Source of the DNA: JBCCGI01 sp039029355 | GTDB taxonomy: Bacteria > Planctomycetota > UBA1135 > GCA-002686595 | DNA: 64,000 nucleotides | Direction: 5' to 3' | Assembly (NCBI GenBank): GCA_039029355.1 | Contig: JBCCGI010000024.1 | Coordinates: forward strand, 1 to 64,000 | In this document: positions 44,442 through 54,900 of the stretch, piece after piece | How the letters are laid out: every line of letters begins with the position of its first letter | Position numbering within the stretch: position 1 is the first letter of the stretch | Program-made: the position numbers and the translations under genes | The notes under the pieces: generated by a model | Told to the model about the DNA's origin: nothing | The model's input: only the letters and a program-made list of their open reading frames with translations | Database searches by the model: none

Positions 44442-46232
44442 ATGTCGCTCCGTACCCTCCAGGCCCTCCTCGCCGGCTCGCTCGCCTCCGTCTTCGCCGC
44501 CCCGGCCGCGGCCCTGCCCGGCGGCGAGGACGTCTTCGCCCTGAGCGACGGCGTCTTCGGCGAGCTCGGCGTCGACTCCGCGTCGGCCTACGACCCGACC
44601 CGCGACTGCTTCCTGGTCGCCTACATCTACCAGAGCGCGACCCTCTTCGGCCCCGTGCCGCAGGTGCGCGTGCGCTTCATCGACGCGGCCACCGGCGCCG
44701 ACGTCGGGATCGGCGAGATCGAGATCAGCGAAGAGTCCGCCGGGACCTTCGAGCCCATCGACGAGCCCGACATCGTCTACAACCCCGAGCTCGACGAGTT
44801 CTACGTCGTCTGGGCCGGTCTGGAGGACGACTTCAACCGCGAGATTCTCGGCCAGCGGCTGCGCGCCGAGGACGGCTTCGAGATCGGCGCCGACATGCGG
44901 CTCTCGGACATGGGCCTCGGCACCGACATGGCGCTGGCGGCCTTCGACCCGCAGGTGGCGTACAACCCGAACGCGGGCGAGTACATGGTCGCGTGGTCGG
45001 GCTCCGACAACACGCTGGGGCTCGCCGTCGGCGCCCTCGAGATCTTCATCCAGCGCGTCGACGCGGCCACGGGCGACGAGGTCGGCCCGAACGACATGCC
45101 GGTGAGCCGCATGGGGCAGAGCTGGGGCGCCAACGAGTTCGACGCCTACCGTCCGCAGATCGCCTACAACCCGGTCCTCGACGAGTACCTGGTCGTGTGG
45201 AGCGGCGACACCGACGGCGCCGGCTTCGGCGACGAGCTCTTCACGGTGTTCGGCCAGCGCATGGGTGTGGACGGCGTGGGCATCACCCCGGGGGACTGGC
45301 TCGCCGGCGAGTTCGACAACTTCCCGATCAGCCCGGTGGGCGGCTGCGAGCACGTCGCGCTGGTCTACTGCGCGGCCAGCCAGCGCTTCTTCGTCGCCTG
45401 GCAGGACTCCGGCGCGCTCGGGGGGGAGCAGGAGATCTACGGGCTGCTCCTCGACGCGGCGGACTACTCCCCGCTCGGCGCCCCCTTCCGGATCAGCAGC
45501 GCGGGCCCCGACGGCGACACGGCGTACTTCGCTCAGGCGCCGTACGCCGCCTACGACGAGGCGCGCGACGAGGTGCTGGTCGTGTGGCAGTCGGACGCGG
45601 ACGAGGCCGCGGCGGGGGACGCCACGGACATCTACGGCCAGTGGGTCGATGTCGCGACGGGGCTAGAGGTCGGCGAGGATGACCTCCGCCTGTCGACGAC
45701 GGATGGAGCCGGCAGCCTGCCGCTCTCCTCCTACGAGCCCGCGGCGGGCTACGACACGCTGCGCCGCCGCATGCTCGTCAGCTGGAGCACCGAGCAGGAC
45801 TTCGGCTCCCCGACGCCGGGCCCCTCGCAGAGCTTCGCGACCTTCGTCGCTTCGCCCGGCGCGGTCGAGATGATCCGCCTGGGTGAGCCGGCGAACCCGA
45901 ACGCGCTGCTCGCCGGTGCGACCTCCGGGCCGGTGTTGGGCGCGACCTGGGACCCGCGCATCGACCACGCGAGCTTCGCTCCCGACGCGCTGCTCGACGT
46001 GCTGGGCATCAGCTCCCAGCCCGCAAACGTACCGACGCCGGAGGGCACCCTGCTGGCGCTCTTCGGCACCGGGTCGACGCTGCTGACGGCGGCTCCGGGC
46101 GAGGCGTTCGTCGCGCCGCTGCCGGACGAGGCGTCGCTGGTGGGGCTCGAGCTGACGGCGCAGGGCGCGGCGGTGACGGCGACGTCCTTCGCGCTGAGCA
46201 ACGCGCTCGACCTGGTGCTGGGAAGCCACTAG
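44442..46232 (+). CDS. Secreted seven-repeat beta-propeller-like protein with terminal beta module
   Basis: The product has 596 residues. ATG 44442 starts a signal peptide (LQALLAGSLASVFAAPAAA). Seven repeats of ~55-75 residues share the pattern Y(N/D)-P-x3-(D/E)-E-(Y/F)-x-VVW: YDPTRDCFLVAY, YNPELDEFYVVW, YNPNAGEYMVAW, YNPVLDEYLVVW, YCAASQRFFVAW, YDEARDEVLVVW and YDTLRRRMLVSW. Seven such units suggest one seven-bladed propeller, distinct from the calcium-loop FG-GAP class. The C-terminal ~115 residues (LGEPANPNALLAGATSGPVLG onward, ending SNALDLVLGSH) closely match the end of the serine protease at 19724-21412. No catalytic residues are recognised. A perfect inverted repeat follows. Confidence 0.78.
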   Translation: MSLRTLQALLAGSLASVFAAPAAALPGGEDVFALSDGVFGELGVDSASAYDPTRDCFLVAYIYQSATLFGPVPQVRVRFIDAATGADVGIGEIEISEESAGTFEPIDEPDIVYNPELDEFYVVWAGLEDDFNREILGQRLRAEDGFEIGADMRLSDMGLGTDMALAAFDPQVAYNPNAGEYMVAWSGSDNTLGLAVGALEIFIQRVDAATGDEVGPNDMPVSRMGQSWGANEFDAYRPQIAYNPVLDEYLVVWSGDTDGAGFGDELFTVFGQRMGVDGVGITPGDWLAGEFDNFPISPVGGCEHVALVYCAASQRFFVAWQDSGALGGEQEIYGLLLDAADYSPLGAPFRISSAGPDGDTAYFAQAPYAAYDEARDEVLVVWQSDADEAAAGDATDIYGQWVDVATGLEVGEDDLRLSTTDGAGSLPLSSYEPAAGYDTLRRRMLVSWSTEQDFGSPTPGPSQSFATFVASPGAVEMIRLGEPANPNALLAGATSGPVLGATWDPRIDHASFAPDALLDVLGISSQPANVPTPEGTLLALFGTGSTLLTAAPGEAFVAPLPDEASLVGLELTAQGAAVTATSFALSNALDLVLGSH

Positions 46233-46249
46233 GCGACCCCGCTCATGCG

Positions 46250-46291
46250 GCCCGCGCGAGCGCCCTCCCAAGCCGGAGCGCTCGCGCGGGC
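46250..46291. terminator. Bidirectional terminator hairpin
   Basis: A perfect 14-bp inverted repeat (46250-46263 and 46278-46291) around a 14-nt loop, lying in the 66-nt gap between two convergent genes (stops at 46232 and 46299). It can serve both strands. There is no long T-tract. Confidence 0.65.
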
Positions 46292-46298
46292 GTCTTGC

Positions 46299-47993
46299 CT
46301 AGAGCAGGACGATGCGGCGCAGCGGCGTGAGCGCCAGCGGCAGGCCGGGCACCGCGCCGAACGCGCCGGCGGGGTCGACCACCGCCCACTGCGCGTAGAC
46401 GTCCACGCCTAGCAGCGCCGGGTCGGCCGGAAGCGGGATGCCCTGCGTCGCGCCGCCGTTCGCGCCGACCTGCAGCACGTTGAGCGACGGAGCCGACGAC
46501 GGCGCGAACGACACGCCGATGCCGCAGGCGTCGGTCTCGACCTCGTCGAAGGAGACCGCGAGGAGCGCGGTCGCGCCGGGCAGCGCGTCGGCCAGGTCGA
46601 CGGAGAACGACGGGTCGCCCAAGGCGGGCGTCGAGTGGGCCGCGGACGGCACCACGCCGCCGGCGCCCGCGCATCCGGTGCCGCCCACGGGCAGCGACCA
46701 CAGCGCGAAGTCCTTCGCCATCGTCTCGTGCCCGTGGAAGGCCCAGATGCCGGTCGCCGTGAGCCGTACGTCGAGCGTCTGCGTGCCCTCGGGCACCTCC
46801 ATCCAGAAGCTCGAGAAGAACCCGTCCTCGTGCACCCCGGCGACCTGCTGAGAGCCGTCCTGCCGCGTGGCCGGGGCGAACGGGCCGCCGTCGAACGACA
46901 CCTCGGCGTCGCCGACCGCCGCGAAGCGCAGGAACGAGCCCGCAGGCGCGGGCCGCTCGAAGGTCACGGTCTCGGGCTCGCTGCCCAGCACGTAGCGGCG
47001 GTCGGCGCGGATGATGTCGAAGCGCGTCGTGGGCGCGATCTCGAAGGCATCCCAGTGCCACGTGTTGGCCGCCGGATCGGCAACGCCGGCGAGCGACGTG
47101 TCGTGGGCGATCGGCGACAGCGTCCCCGGCTTCAGCGGGTTGTAGCTGTGGTGGCCGAACTGCAGCACCGCGCGGTCGTAGCCGAGGTCCTCGACGTCCA
47201 TGTCGATCCACCACAGGTCGTACTCGGGCAGGCCGAACTTCAGGTGCGTGCGGCTGACGCGCAGCTCGAAGGTCTCGCGCTTCTTGGGGGAGGGCGACGT
47301 ATGGAGCTCATAGCCGAACACGTTGACCGGATAGGCCGTCTCGGCGTAGTCGTCGTAGCGGAAGGCCTCGAAGTGGCTCCAGTCGACCTGCTCGCCCCCG
47401 TAGAACGTATTCCAGGTCTCCATGCGGAGCTGCAGCCCGCGGCGCGGGTTGCCCTGTAGGTCGGGCAGCTCCTCCTCGAGCGGGAGGATCATGTGGTCGT
47501 CCCAGGGCGTGAGCCACACGTCGATCCAATCGCGCCGCGAGGTGCGCAGCGTCGAGACGTCGAAGCGGATGACGCACTCGCCCTCGCTCCAGTCCGCGAG
47601 CGCGTTGGGCGTGAGGTAGATCAGGCCGTAGCTCTCGGAGTTGATGGCGGTCATCAGGTGCTCCTTGGCGAGGTAGACCGCGTCCTCGTAGGCGTCGATG
47701 GTGTGCGTGGCTGGCGGCGGTGCCGCGTCGAGGCCGTGGGCGGCCTGCATCGGCTCGAAGGTGAGCCAGTACTCCTTCGCGCGGCTGTGGACGACGGCGT
47801 CCCAGCGGAGCGAGTCGAGCGGCGTCGGCGCGTCGAGTCCGAGGCCGTCGAAGGTCTCCTCGAAGAGCTGCGAACCCTGGGCCGACAGGCCGGGAGCGGC
47901 GGCGAGGAGCAGGGCGAGCGCCGCGGGCGCGGCGCGCCGCCAGCGGAGGTCGGAGCGGGCTGAGGGGAGCGCGGGAGGCGTGCAAGTCATCAT
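46299..47993 (-). CDS. Secreted protein with lectin/glucanase-like beta-sandwich look, unknown function
   Basis: The product has 564 residues. ATG 47993 (a second ATG follows immediately) precedes a basic region and hydrophobic segment (RRAAPAALALLLAAAPGLSAQG). The ~310 residues after the signal open QLFEETFDGLGLD and contain ECVIRFDVSTLRTSRRDWIDVWL, FELRVSRTHLKFGLP, YDLWWIDMDVEDL and NTWHWDAFEI, typical of concanavalin-like folds with a strand-rich, Trp-rich face. No glycosidase acid pair can be assigned with confidence. The region ~320-430 is another beta domain (LRFAAVGDAEVSFDGGPF). The C-terminal ~110 residues resemble the window's terminal beta module. A TAGGTT box sits 6 nt before the ATG, suggesting a leaderless transcript. 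Confidence 0.72.
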   Translation of the reverse strand: MMTCTPPALPSARSDLRWRRAAPAALALLLAAAPGLSAQGSQLFEETFDGLGLDAPTPLDSLRWDAVVHSRAKEYWLTFEPMQAAHGLDAAPPPATHTIDAYEDAVYLAKEHLMTAINSESYGLIYLTPNALADWSEGECVIRFDVSTLRTSRRDWIDVWLTPWDDHMILPLEEELPDLQGNPRRGLQLRMETWNTFYGGEQVDWSHFEAFRYDDYAETAYPVNVFGYELHTSPSPKKRETFELRVSRTHLKFGLPEYDLWWIDMDVEDLGYDRAVLQFGHHSYNPLKPGTLSPIAHDTSLAGVADPAANTWHWDAFEIAPTTRFDIIRADRRYVLGSEPETVTFERPAPAGSFLRFAAVGDAEVSFDGGPFAPATRQDGSQQVAGVHEDGFFSSFWMEVPEGTQTLDVRLTATGIWAFHGHETMAKDFALWSLPVGGTGCAGAGGVVPSAAHSTPALGDPSFSVDLADALPGATALLAVSFDEVETDACGIGVSFAPSSAPSLNVLQVGANGGATQGIPLPADPALLGVDVYAQWAVVDPAGAFGAVPGLPLALTPLRRIVLL

Positions 47994-47999
47994 GCCGCC

Positions 48000-48005
48000 A
48001 ACCTA
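48000..48005 (-). promoter_or_regulatory. Candidate -10 box (TAGGTT), leaderless
   Basis: TAGGTT on the minus strand, 6 nt before the ATG at 47993, with no Shine-Dalgarno sequence. Confidence 0.4.
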
Positions 48006-48190
48006 GCGCGTCTGGCAAAACGCCCGTGAAGCGCCGCTCACCGGGCCTTCATGCGAACGTCTTTCCGCAAGCGGGCGCCGTCGTGCCGACATTTCTCCCC
48101 GGCCGCCGAAACCATCCGGCGCCGTCGCTACGCCCTCGAGGGACGCGCACCGGTCGTCACGGAGCGTGCATCACACCCCCAGGAGTCGCC

Positions 48191-50821
48191 ATGCGTCCGA
48201 CGTACGTCCTCGTTCACGGGTTCCTCGCCCTGTCCTTCGTCCCGTCCGCGGGCTCCGCTCAGGACCTGCTGCTGGCCGACCTGCACCGGATGGTGCCGAG
48301 CCGCACGCTCGCGGCGCGCGAGCTCGAGGTCTTCGACGCCGACGGCGACGGGGATCTCGACGTCTTCGCGGCGAGCACGGCGGAGCAGGGCGCGGTGCTG
48401 CTGTCCAACGACGGGCACGCGCGCTTCGCGGTGACGCCCGGAAGCCTGCCGGAGTTCAGGACCGACGCGTGGTGCTCGGACCACGGCGATGTGGACGGGG
48501 ATGGGGACGTGGACGTGTTCGTGGGCAACATCGATAGCCTCTTCCCGGCCACCGACGGACCGCAGAACCTGCTGCTGCTCAACGACGGGGGCGGCGTCTT
48601 CTCGGTCGCGGCGGGCGCGCTGCCCGTGGACTCGCTGCACACGCAGGGCTGTGCGCTCGGCGACCTGGACGGCGACGGGGACCTGGATCTGGTCACGGCG
48701 AACGGGACCGACAGCGCGCCGCCGGACAGCAGCGTGGCGTTCCTCAACGACGGGAGCGGCGTGTTCGCGCTGGCGCCGACGCTGCTGCCGACCGACGCGG
48801 ACGACACCGAGGGCGTCGCGCTCGGCGACGTCGACGGCGACGGCGAGCTCGACGTGCTGACGGTCAGCCGTGCCGCCCAGAACCGCCTGTACCTGAACGA
48901 CGTCGCGGGCGGCGCCTTCGTCGACGCAACGTCCTGGCTGCCGGTCGACTCCGACCCGAGCCGCTCGGTGGCGTTTGCGGATCTCGACGCGGACGGCGAC
49001 CTCGACGCCTGGGTCGGCGGCGACGCGGGCAGCCCGTTCCAGCTGCTGCTCAACGACGGGGTGGCCGCGTTTGTCGACGCGGCGGGGACGCTCCCGGTCG
49101 CGAACCCCGGCACGGGCGGCATCGTGCTCGAAGACCTGGACGCCGACGGCGACGTGGACGCCCTGATCGGCACGGCGCTGGGCCCTGGGAATCTCTCGAA
49201 CGACCCGCTGCTCTACCTGCGCAACGACGGGGCCGCGAGCTTCGCGGACGCGACGGCCGCGTTCCCGCCCAACAACCGCAACGTGCGGGCGCTGGGGACC
49301 GGCGACTTCGACGGCAACGGCTCGCTCGACGTCTTCGCGAAGCCGCTCAACACGACTGAGAGCGACCGGCTCTACCTCGCGGACGGGGAGGGCGGCTTCC
49401 TGGAGGCGAGCCGGCTCGCGCCGCTCCCGAGCTCCAGCGGGCGGGTGGCGGCGCACGACTTCGACGGGGACGGCGACCTCGACGCGGTCGTGGTGCAGTC
49501 GACCCTGCCGAGCACGCTCTTGGTCAACGACGGGAGCGGGCGCTTCGACGAGGTGCCGCTGGCCTTCCCCGACGACGGCGGCCTGGACGTGGCCCTGGGG
49601 GACCTCGACGGCGACGGAAACATCGACCTGGTCACGGTGGGCGGGGACTCGTCGCAGCGGATCCTGCGCTCGTTCGTGGTGGACGGCACCGGCGACTTCG
49701 CCCTGCCTCCGGGCGGTGGCGCGACGCCGCTCGACGTCGGGTTCCTGTTCGACGTGGACCTCGCCGACATCGACCTCGACGGCGACTTGGACGCGGTCGC
49801 GGGCACCGAGTTCGGGACGACGAGCGGACCGCTCTTCTGGGTCTTCGACGGCGACGGCGCGGGGGACTTCGTCGACGTCACCGAGGCGGCGGCGCCGTTC
49901 GGCGGGCACGGCGTGGAGACCTTCGAGCTGGTGGACGCGACCAGCGACGGCTACCCCGACCTCGCCGGCAACTTCGGCAGCTTCGGCGGGCCGGGGCAGT
50001 ACCTCAACGACGGCGCGGGGGCCTTCGACTCGGGCAGCTCGCTCTCGCTCCTCCGCGTGAGCCGGGCCTTCCTCTCGGTCGACTACGACGGGGACGGCGA
50101 CCTCGACGTGCTGACGACCGAGTCCGACGGGCCGGACCTGAAGACGCTGGTCAACACCGGAGCGGGCTTCACGGTGGTCCAGCACACCTTCCCCGGCGAC
50201 AGCGCGTCCTCGGTCCGCGGGACGATCGCCGACCTCGACGGCGACGGGCTGCCCGACGCGGTGATCTACGGGAGCCTCAGCTCCACGCGCTTCTACCGCA
50301 ACACCGGCGGGTCGTGGGAGCTGCAGCCCGACGGCTCGGTCTCGCCGCTGCTCTCGTCGTCGCGCTTCAGCGCGGGCGACTTCGACGGCGACGGCGACGT
50401 CGACGTCCTGTCGTCCCACGGGGGAATCGGAAGCGGCGCCTTCGCGGGGCTGGCGCTTCGAGCCCCGGTGCTGCTGGCCAACCTCACGCGCCACGTGGCC
50501 TGGGCGGGCTTCCCGCGCGTGGGGCGGCCGCTCGAGCTCGACGTGTACGGCGGGGCGGGCGAGCCCTGGTCGGCCGCGTTCGCGGCGCAGGACTCGGCCG
50601 GGCTGCCGCTGCCGCCGTTCGGGACCCTGTGGCTCGATCCGTTCGGGCTGCAGCCGCTGGCCGGCGGCACGCTGGACGCGGACGGCCGCGCGACGCTGCC
50701 CGCGCTGCTGCCCGCCGATCCGGGGCTGCGTGGGTTGGAGCTCTTCGTCCAGGCCCTGGTGGGCAGCGGCGGCGTGCTCGGGCTGACGAACGTCGACGCG
50801 TTCGTGATCGAGGCGCTGTAA
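48191..50821 (+). CDS. Secreted 14-repeat FG-GAP/VCBS protein
   Basis: The product has 876 residues. ATG 48191 follows AGGAG by 5 nt and begins a signal peptide (HGFLALSFVPSAGSAQ). Fourteen motifs run from DADGDGDLD to DFDGDGDVD, with an atypical eleventh (DATSDGYPD). The opening LLLADLHRMVPSRTLAARELE resembles that of the 14062-16608 protein (LLDDLHLMLPTGSREMRAL), and both end in the same terminal module (LDVYGGAGEPWSAAF onward, here ending LTNVDAFVIEAL). The two are therefore close paralogues 32 kb apart. An extracellular binding or scaffold role is inferred. It converges on the minus-strand gene with only 9 nt between the stops. Confidence 0.88.
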   Translation: MRPTYVLVHGFLALSFVPSAGSAQDLLLADLHRMVPSRTLAARELEVFDADGDGDLDVFAASTAEQGAVLLSNDGHARFAVTPGSLPEFRTDAWCSDHGDVDGDGDVDVFVGNIDSLFPATDGPQNLLLLNDGGGVFSVAAGALPVDSLHTQGCALGDLDGDGDLDLVTANGTDSAPPDSSVAFLNDGSGVFALAPTLLPTDADDTEGVALGDVDGDGELDVLTVSRAAQNRLYLNDVAGGAFVDATSWLPVDSDPSRSVAFADLDADGDLDAWVGGDAGSPFQLLLNDGVAAFVDAAGTLPVANPGTGGIVLEDLDADGDVDALIGTALGPGNLSNDPLLYLRNDGAASFADATAAFPPNNRNVRALGTGDFDGNGSLDVFAKPLNTTESDRLYLADGEGGFLEASRLAPLPSSSGRVAAHDFDGDGDLDAVVVQSTLPSTLLVNDGSGRFDEVPLAFPDDGGLDVALGDLDGDGNIDLVTVGGDSSQRILRSFVVDGTGDFALPPGGGATPLDVGFLFDVDLADIDLDGDLDAVAGTEFGTTSGPLFWVFDGDGAGDFVDVTEAAAPFGGHGVETFELVDATSDGYPDLAGNFGSFGGPGQYLNDGAGAFDSGSSLSLLRVSRAFLSVDYDGDGDLDVLTTESDGPDLKTLVNTGAGFTVVQHTFPGDSASSVRGTIADLDGDGLPDAVIYGSLSSTRFYRNTGGSWELQPDGSVSPLLSSSRFSAGDFDGDGDVDVLSSHGGIGSGAFAGLALRAPVLLANLTRHVAWAGFPRVGRPLELDVYGGAGEPWSAAFAAQDSAGLPLPPFGTLWLDPFGLQPLAGGTLDADGRATLPALLPADPGLRGLELFVQALVGSGGVLGLTNVDAFVIEAL

Positions 50822-50830
50822 CCGCCGGCG

Positions 50831-51886
50831 CTAGGTCGGGCGCAGGTCCAGGAGGCCGGCGTCTCCGACCAGCTCGGTCACGATCTCGTGGAGGCGCTGC
50901 TCCTGCGCGTCGTCGCGGTAGTCGCAGACCAGCGCGAGCCGCGCGGTGCCCTGCTCGTAGTGCAGCTCGGCGGCGACCTCGCCGGTCGCGGGCTCCTCGA
51001 AGGTGAAGGCCTGGCAGAAGAAGGCCTGGTGCTCGTCCATCGCCTGGGGCAGGCCGTCGATCTCGAAACGCGCCTTGCCGACGGTCTGCACGTCCCAGCC
51101 CTGGACCTCGGCGGCGGCGACCTTGGCGCGCAGGTCCTCGTAGCGCGGCGGGGCGCAGCCGATCCAGATCTCGGCCGCCGCGACGCCGCGCGAGGCGAGT
51201 GCGCGAACGGCGGCGGGTCCGTGGTCGAGGGCCTCCTGGGCGCTGCCGACGACGAACGACAGGAAGCGCGGGTTGCCGGCGGCGTCGGCGTCGCCGGTCT
51301 CGAACGCGAGGATGCCCGTCCCCGAGAGCGGCAGCTCGCTGCGCTCCAGCCCGCCGAGGCTGGGCAGGTCCTTGGCCGCGACCTGGACACCCCCGCCCGC
51401 CTGGCCGACGTCGACGAAGGGGGCACCGCCCACGAGCTCGGCGAAGCGCTCGAAGAGCGTCGCGCGCGCCGCGAAGTCCTCCGCCGCGACCGACTCGGCG
51501 CCGACGTCGAGGCGCACCACGTGCCCCGCGAAGGTACGGCCGTACTGGACGACCAGGTCCGAGGTCTCGGCCGCGTCGTAGCCGTCGGTCGTGTCGCTGA
51601 CGCTCACGCGGCACACGAGCGACTTCACGTCGCCCGCGAGCGCGGGGAGCAGGCGCGCGCACGCGGCCTCGACGTCCGCCGGAGCGTGCAGCTCGGCGGG
51701 GTAGATCAGCTTGACGCCCGGAATGGGCTGCACCTGGTGCCCGGCCAGCGACGGAAGCTCGGCCGCGCGGGTGCGGATCGGCCCCATGGCCGCGGTGGCG
51801 CCGCGGAACCCGGGCAGGGCCTGCGCCCTGCCCAGGGCCGTGCGGATCGTGTCGGCGGGAATGCGCTTCGTCCAGACTTCGAGCAT
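50831..51886 (-). CDS. Cytoplasmic protein of unknown function, candidate immunity protein
   Basis: The product has 351 residues with no signal peptide or membrane segment, in a region where nearly every neighbour is exported. It starts at ATG 51886, 31 nt after the stop of the giant toxin-like gene on the same strand. The sequence is mixed alpha/beta (EVWTKRIPADTIRTALGRA, AAEIWIGCAPPRYEDLRAKV, QAFFCQAFTFEEPATGEVAAELHYEQGTARLALV). I recognise no family. Position and cytoplasmic location fit an immunity protein against the adjacent nuclease-like domain. Its length is larger than most immunity proteins, so an unrelated gene remains possible. There is no clear Shine-Dalgarno sequence; coupling to the upstream gene is likely. 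Confidence 0.65.
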   Translation of the reverse strand: MLEVWTKRIPADTIRTALGRAQALPGFRGATAAMGPIRTRAAELPSLAGHQVQPIPGVKLIYPAELHAPADVEAACARLLPALAGDVKSLVCRVSVSDTTDGYDAAETSDLVVQYGRTFAGHVVRLDVGAESVAAEDFAARATLFERFAELVGGAPFVDVGQAGGGVQVAAKDLPSLGGLERSELPLSGTGILAFETGDADAAGNPRFLSFVVGSAQEALDHGPAAVRALASRGVAAAEIWIGCAPPRYEDLRAKVAAAEVQGWDVQTVGKARFEIDGLPQAMDEHQAFFCQAFTFEEPATGEVAAELHYEQGTARLALVCDYRDDAQEQRLHEIVTELVGDAGLLDLRPT

Positions 51887-51917
51887 CGAGTTCGGGCGGG
51901 CACATCCCCGCCGCAGG

Positions 51918-54900
51918 TCACTTGAAGGGAACTTCCTTGAGTGTGATCGGGACCCCGTCCGCGATCAACGAGTCCAGCATGTTCTTCGCCGCCTTCGGGA
52001 TCTGGTCGATCGCCGGGGTGACGTAGACCAGGTCGGCGGCGCCGGCGGCGAAGGCCTTGTTGACCCACGCGACGATGCCCTCGGCGCCGCCCTTGAAGGC
52101 CGACTTCGAGCGCTTCATCTGGTAGAAGGTCGCCCCGATGACCATGTCGATGTCGGTCTTGCCGACGTCTTCGATGTTCACCAGCCGCGACAGGAAGACC
52201 GCGTTCGTCGCGCCGGTCTCCTGGATGATGGAGGACGCTGCTTCGAGCTCGTACCGGAAGCCCCACTTGCCCGAGCCGGCGTTCGTCGTGCTCTTGACAA
52301 GCCGCGTCAGGCCGGTTTCGTCCGCGACCTTGGCGACCACGCCAAGGTCGGTCAGGTAGTCCGCCTTGGTGTAGTTGGTGGTGATGCTTCCGGCGCCCGT
52401 AAACAGCTCCTCGTTGTTGAGCGCCTTGGATAGTAGCTCGCCGTCGACGCCCTTTTCCAGCGCCTGCAGCACGCCCTCGATTGCGTCGTCAACCTGGCCG
52501 GCCGGGGCCGACTGCACCGCGGTGCGCACCGCGCCCGGCGCGTCGAGCAGCTCGGTCGTGCCCCGGGCGGCGCTCTTGCCGATCCCGGTGCTCGACGTCA
52601 CGGCGGACGCAATCACGTTTGCGTAGTCGTCGCCGAAGTCGTCGAGCACGCGAATGCCCGCCTCCATCGACTGCTGCGAGGTGAAGATCTCCTTGGCGAC
52701 GGTGAGGAACGGCGCGTCCGAGACGGCGCGCGCGATGAAGGCGGCTAGCTGCGTGAGGTCCTCGGCGTTCGAGATGCCGCGCCGCAGCAGGATCCCCAGC
52801 ACCTCGGTGAACGAGGTCTTGCCGAGGAACGCAACCAGGCTACGCACGCCCGAGATCGGGGCGTCCGCCACCTCGCCGGCTCCGATGGCCAGCTCGGTCA
52901 GGAGCCCCGCGCCGGTCAGCGTGACCTCGGCGTAGTTCACCTGACCGCCGGAGACCATCCGCCAGCCGTTCTTCGCCAGCGCGCCGATGTCGCCGACGAT
53001 CAGGATGCCGCCGGCCACGTTCGCGGCGATGCCGCTGGGCGTCTTCGGGTCGCCTCCGAAGAAGGCGACCACCGTGTCGAGCGACGAGGCCCACAGGCCC
53101 GGCTCGACGTAGTAGATGCGGCAGTCGACCGACTCGCCGCCGTCGCTCGTGCCGGTGACCTCCTGGATGCGGATGTCGATCGCGTGCACGCCGGCGATGG
53201 CGGCGCCGGTGCTGCGGATGCCGAAGGCGCCGAAGCCGGTCTCCGACGGCACCCTGCCGCTCGTCGTCAGCGTCCCGCCGGCGGGCCCGGTGAGCCCTTC
53301 GAAGGTGACGTAGGCGGAGTCGGCCGGGTTCAGGAGCGAGACGTCGTACTCGGTCGCACCCTTGCCCGAGACCGTGACCGTCGAGGTCGCGTACACCGCG
53401 ACGTCGACCTGACGCGTGAACGAGCCGCCCGCGAACAGCGAGGGCGGGTCCGCGGTCGTCGTCAGGGTGTAGAGCCCGTCGTCGGTGTAGCCGCTCACGA
53501 TCACCGGCCGGTCCATGACGGCCTGCAGCGAGTTGGCGAAGATCCCGGGCGACTCGTAGGTGACCTGGGTCGCGCCGAGCGCCCCGGCGACCGTCGCGGT
53601 GACCGAGCACTCGCCGACCGAGGCGCCGGTCGTGTCGACCAGGATCGTGCTCTGGCCGCCGGACACCGTGGAGGTCGCGGTGTTCAGCGAGCCGGGATCG
53701 AAGTTGCTGACGGTCCAGAAGACCGGGGTTCCGTCCCCGGCGTTCGTCGTGATCTGGAACGTCACCTGGTCGCCGACCGCGATCGTCGACGACCCCGGGG
53801 TCGGGGCGGTCAGCGTCAGATCGGCGACCGGCACCGTGAAGGCGTGCTCCTTCGAGCCGCTGATCACGCGCAGGTCGAGCTGGTCCGTCAGCGGCGCCGC
53901 GAGCGGCACCTGCACCTGCCCGCCGGCGGTCTCGCCGGAGAGCAGCGTCTGCGACACCTCCGAGGCGCGCAGGTCGGCGACGATCTGCACGCCGGTGCCG
54001 TTCTCCACGGCGTTGCCGTAGAGGTCGGTCAGCGTGACGGTCAGGTCCGCGGTGCTGAAGCCGTCCCGCACGAGCGGGTTGCTCAGCCCGGTCTGGACGT
54101 TCTCCGGGAGCCCGGGGAACACGACGCAGGCGCCCGAGCTCACGCTGATGTTGCCGCCGTCCGCCGTCGCGACGACCGAGTACGTGTCGCCGGGCGAGTT
54201 CTGGGACGCGGCGGTGCTCACGGTCGTGGCGTAGGCCAGCGCGGAGCCGATCGTCGCCTGCGCCTGCGAGACGGTCCCGCCGTTGCGCTGGACCTCGAAG
54301 TCGAACTCCGCGCCGGGCGGCAGCCCGGTCACCGTCGCGATGGGGCTGTCGGGCAGCAGGACGTCGCTCGGCATGTTGGCCGCCAGGCGCCCCACGTACA
54401 GCCGTACCGTGTCGTCACACACGACCGTCTGGTCGTCCTTCAGGGCGAGCTGGATGCGGGTCTGCTCGGTCCGCCACTCCTTGCCCTCGACGTAGAAGGT
54501 CGTGTCGTACTCGGTCATTTCGTCGAGCACGTACGGGAACTGCGTGATCTGCTCGGTCTTGTCGGCCTGGCGGAAGATGTTCACGCTGTCGCCGCCGGAC
54601 AGCACGTCCAGCTCGACCACGGGCATCTGGATGCCCGTCGGGTCGACGAAGATCTCGAGCGGCTCGAGGTCGGGGTCCGCGAACGGGCCCGGGTCGTCGT
54701 AATCGGGCACGTCGTTGCCGTTGTCGTCGTTGTCGTTGAGCTCGGTGAGCGCGCCCACCGCCTCGCTGACCTCGGCGTCCTCGAGCTCGTCATCATCGTC
54801 GTCGATCGCACCGTCATTGTTGCGGTCGATGTCCAGGTCGATGACGCGCGTCATGTCGATCGACTCGGACGTCACGTCGTGATCCGGCGGCGCGCACTCG

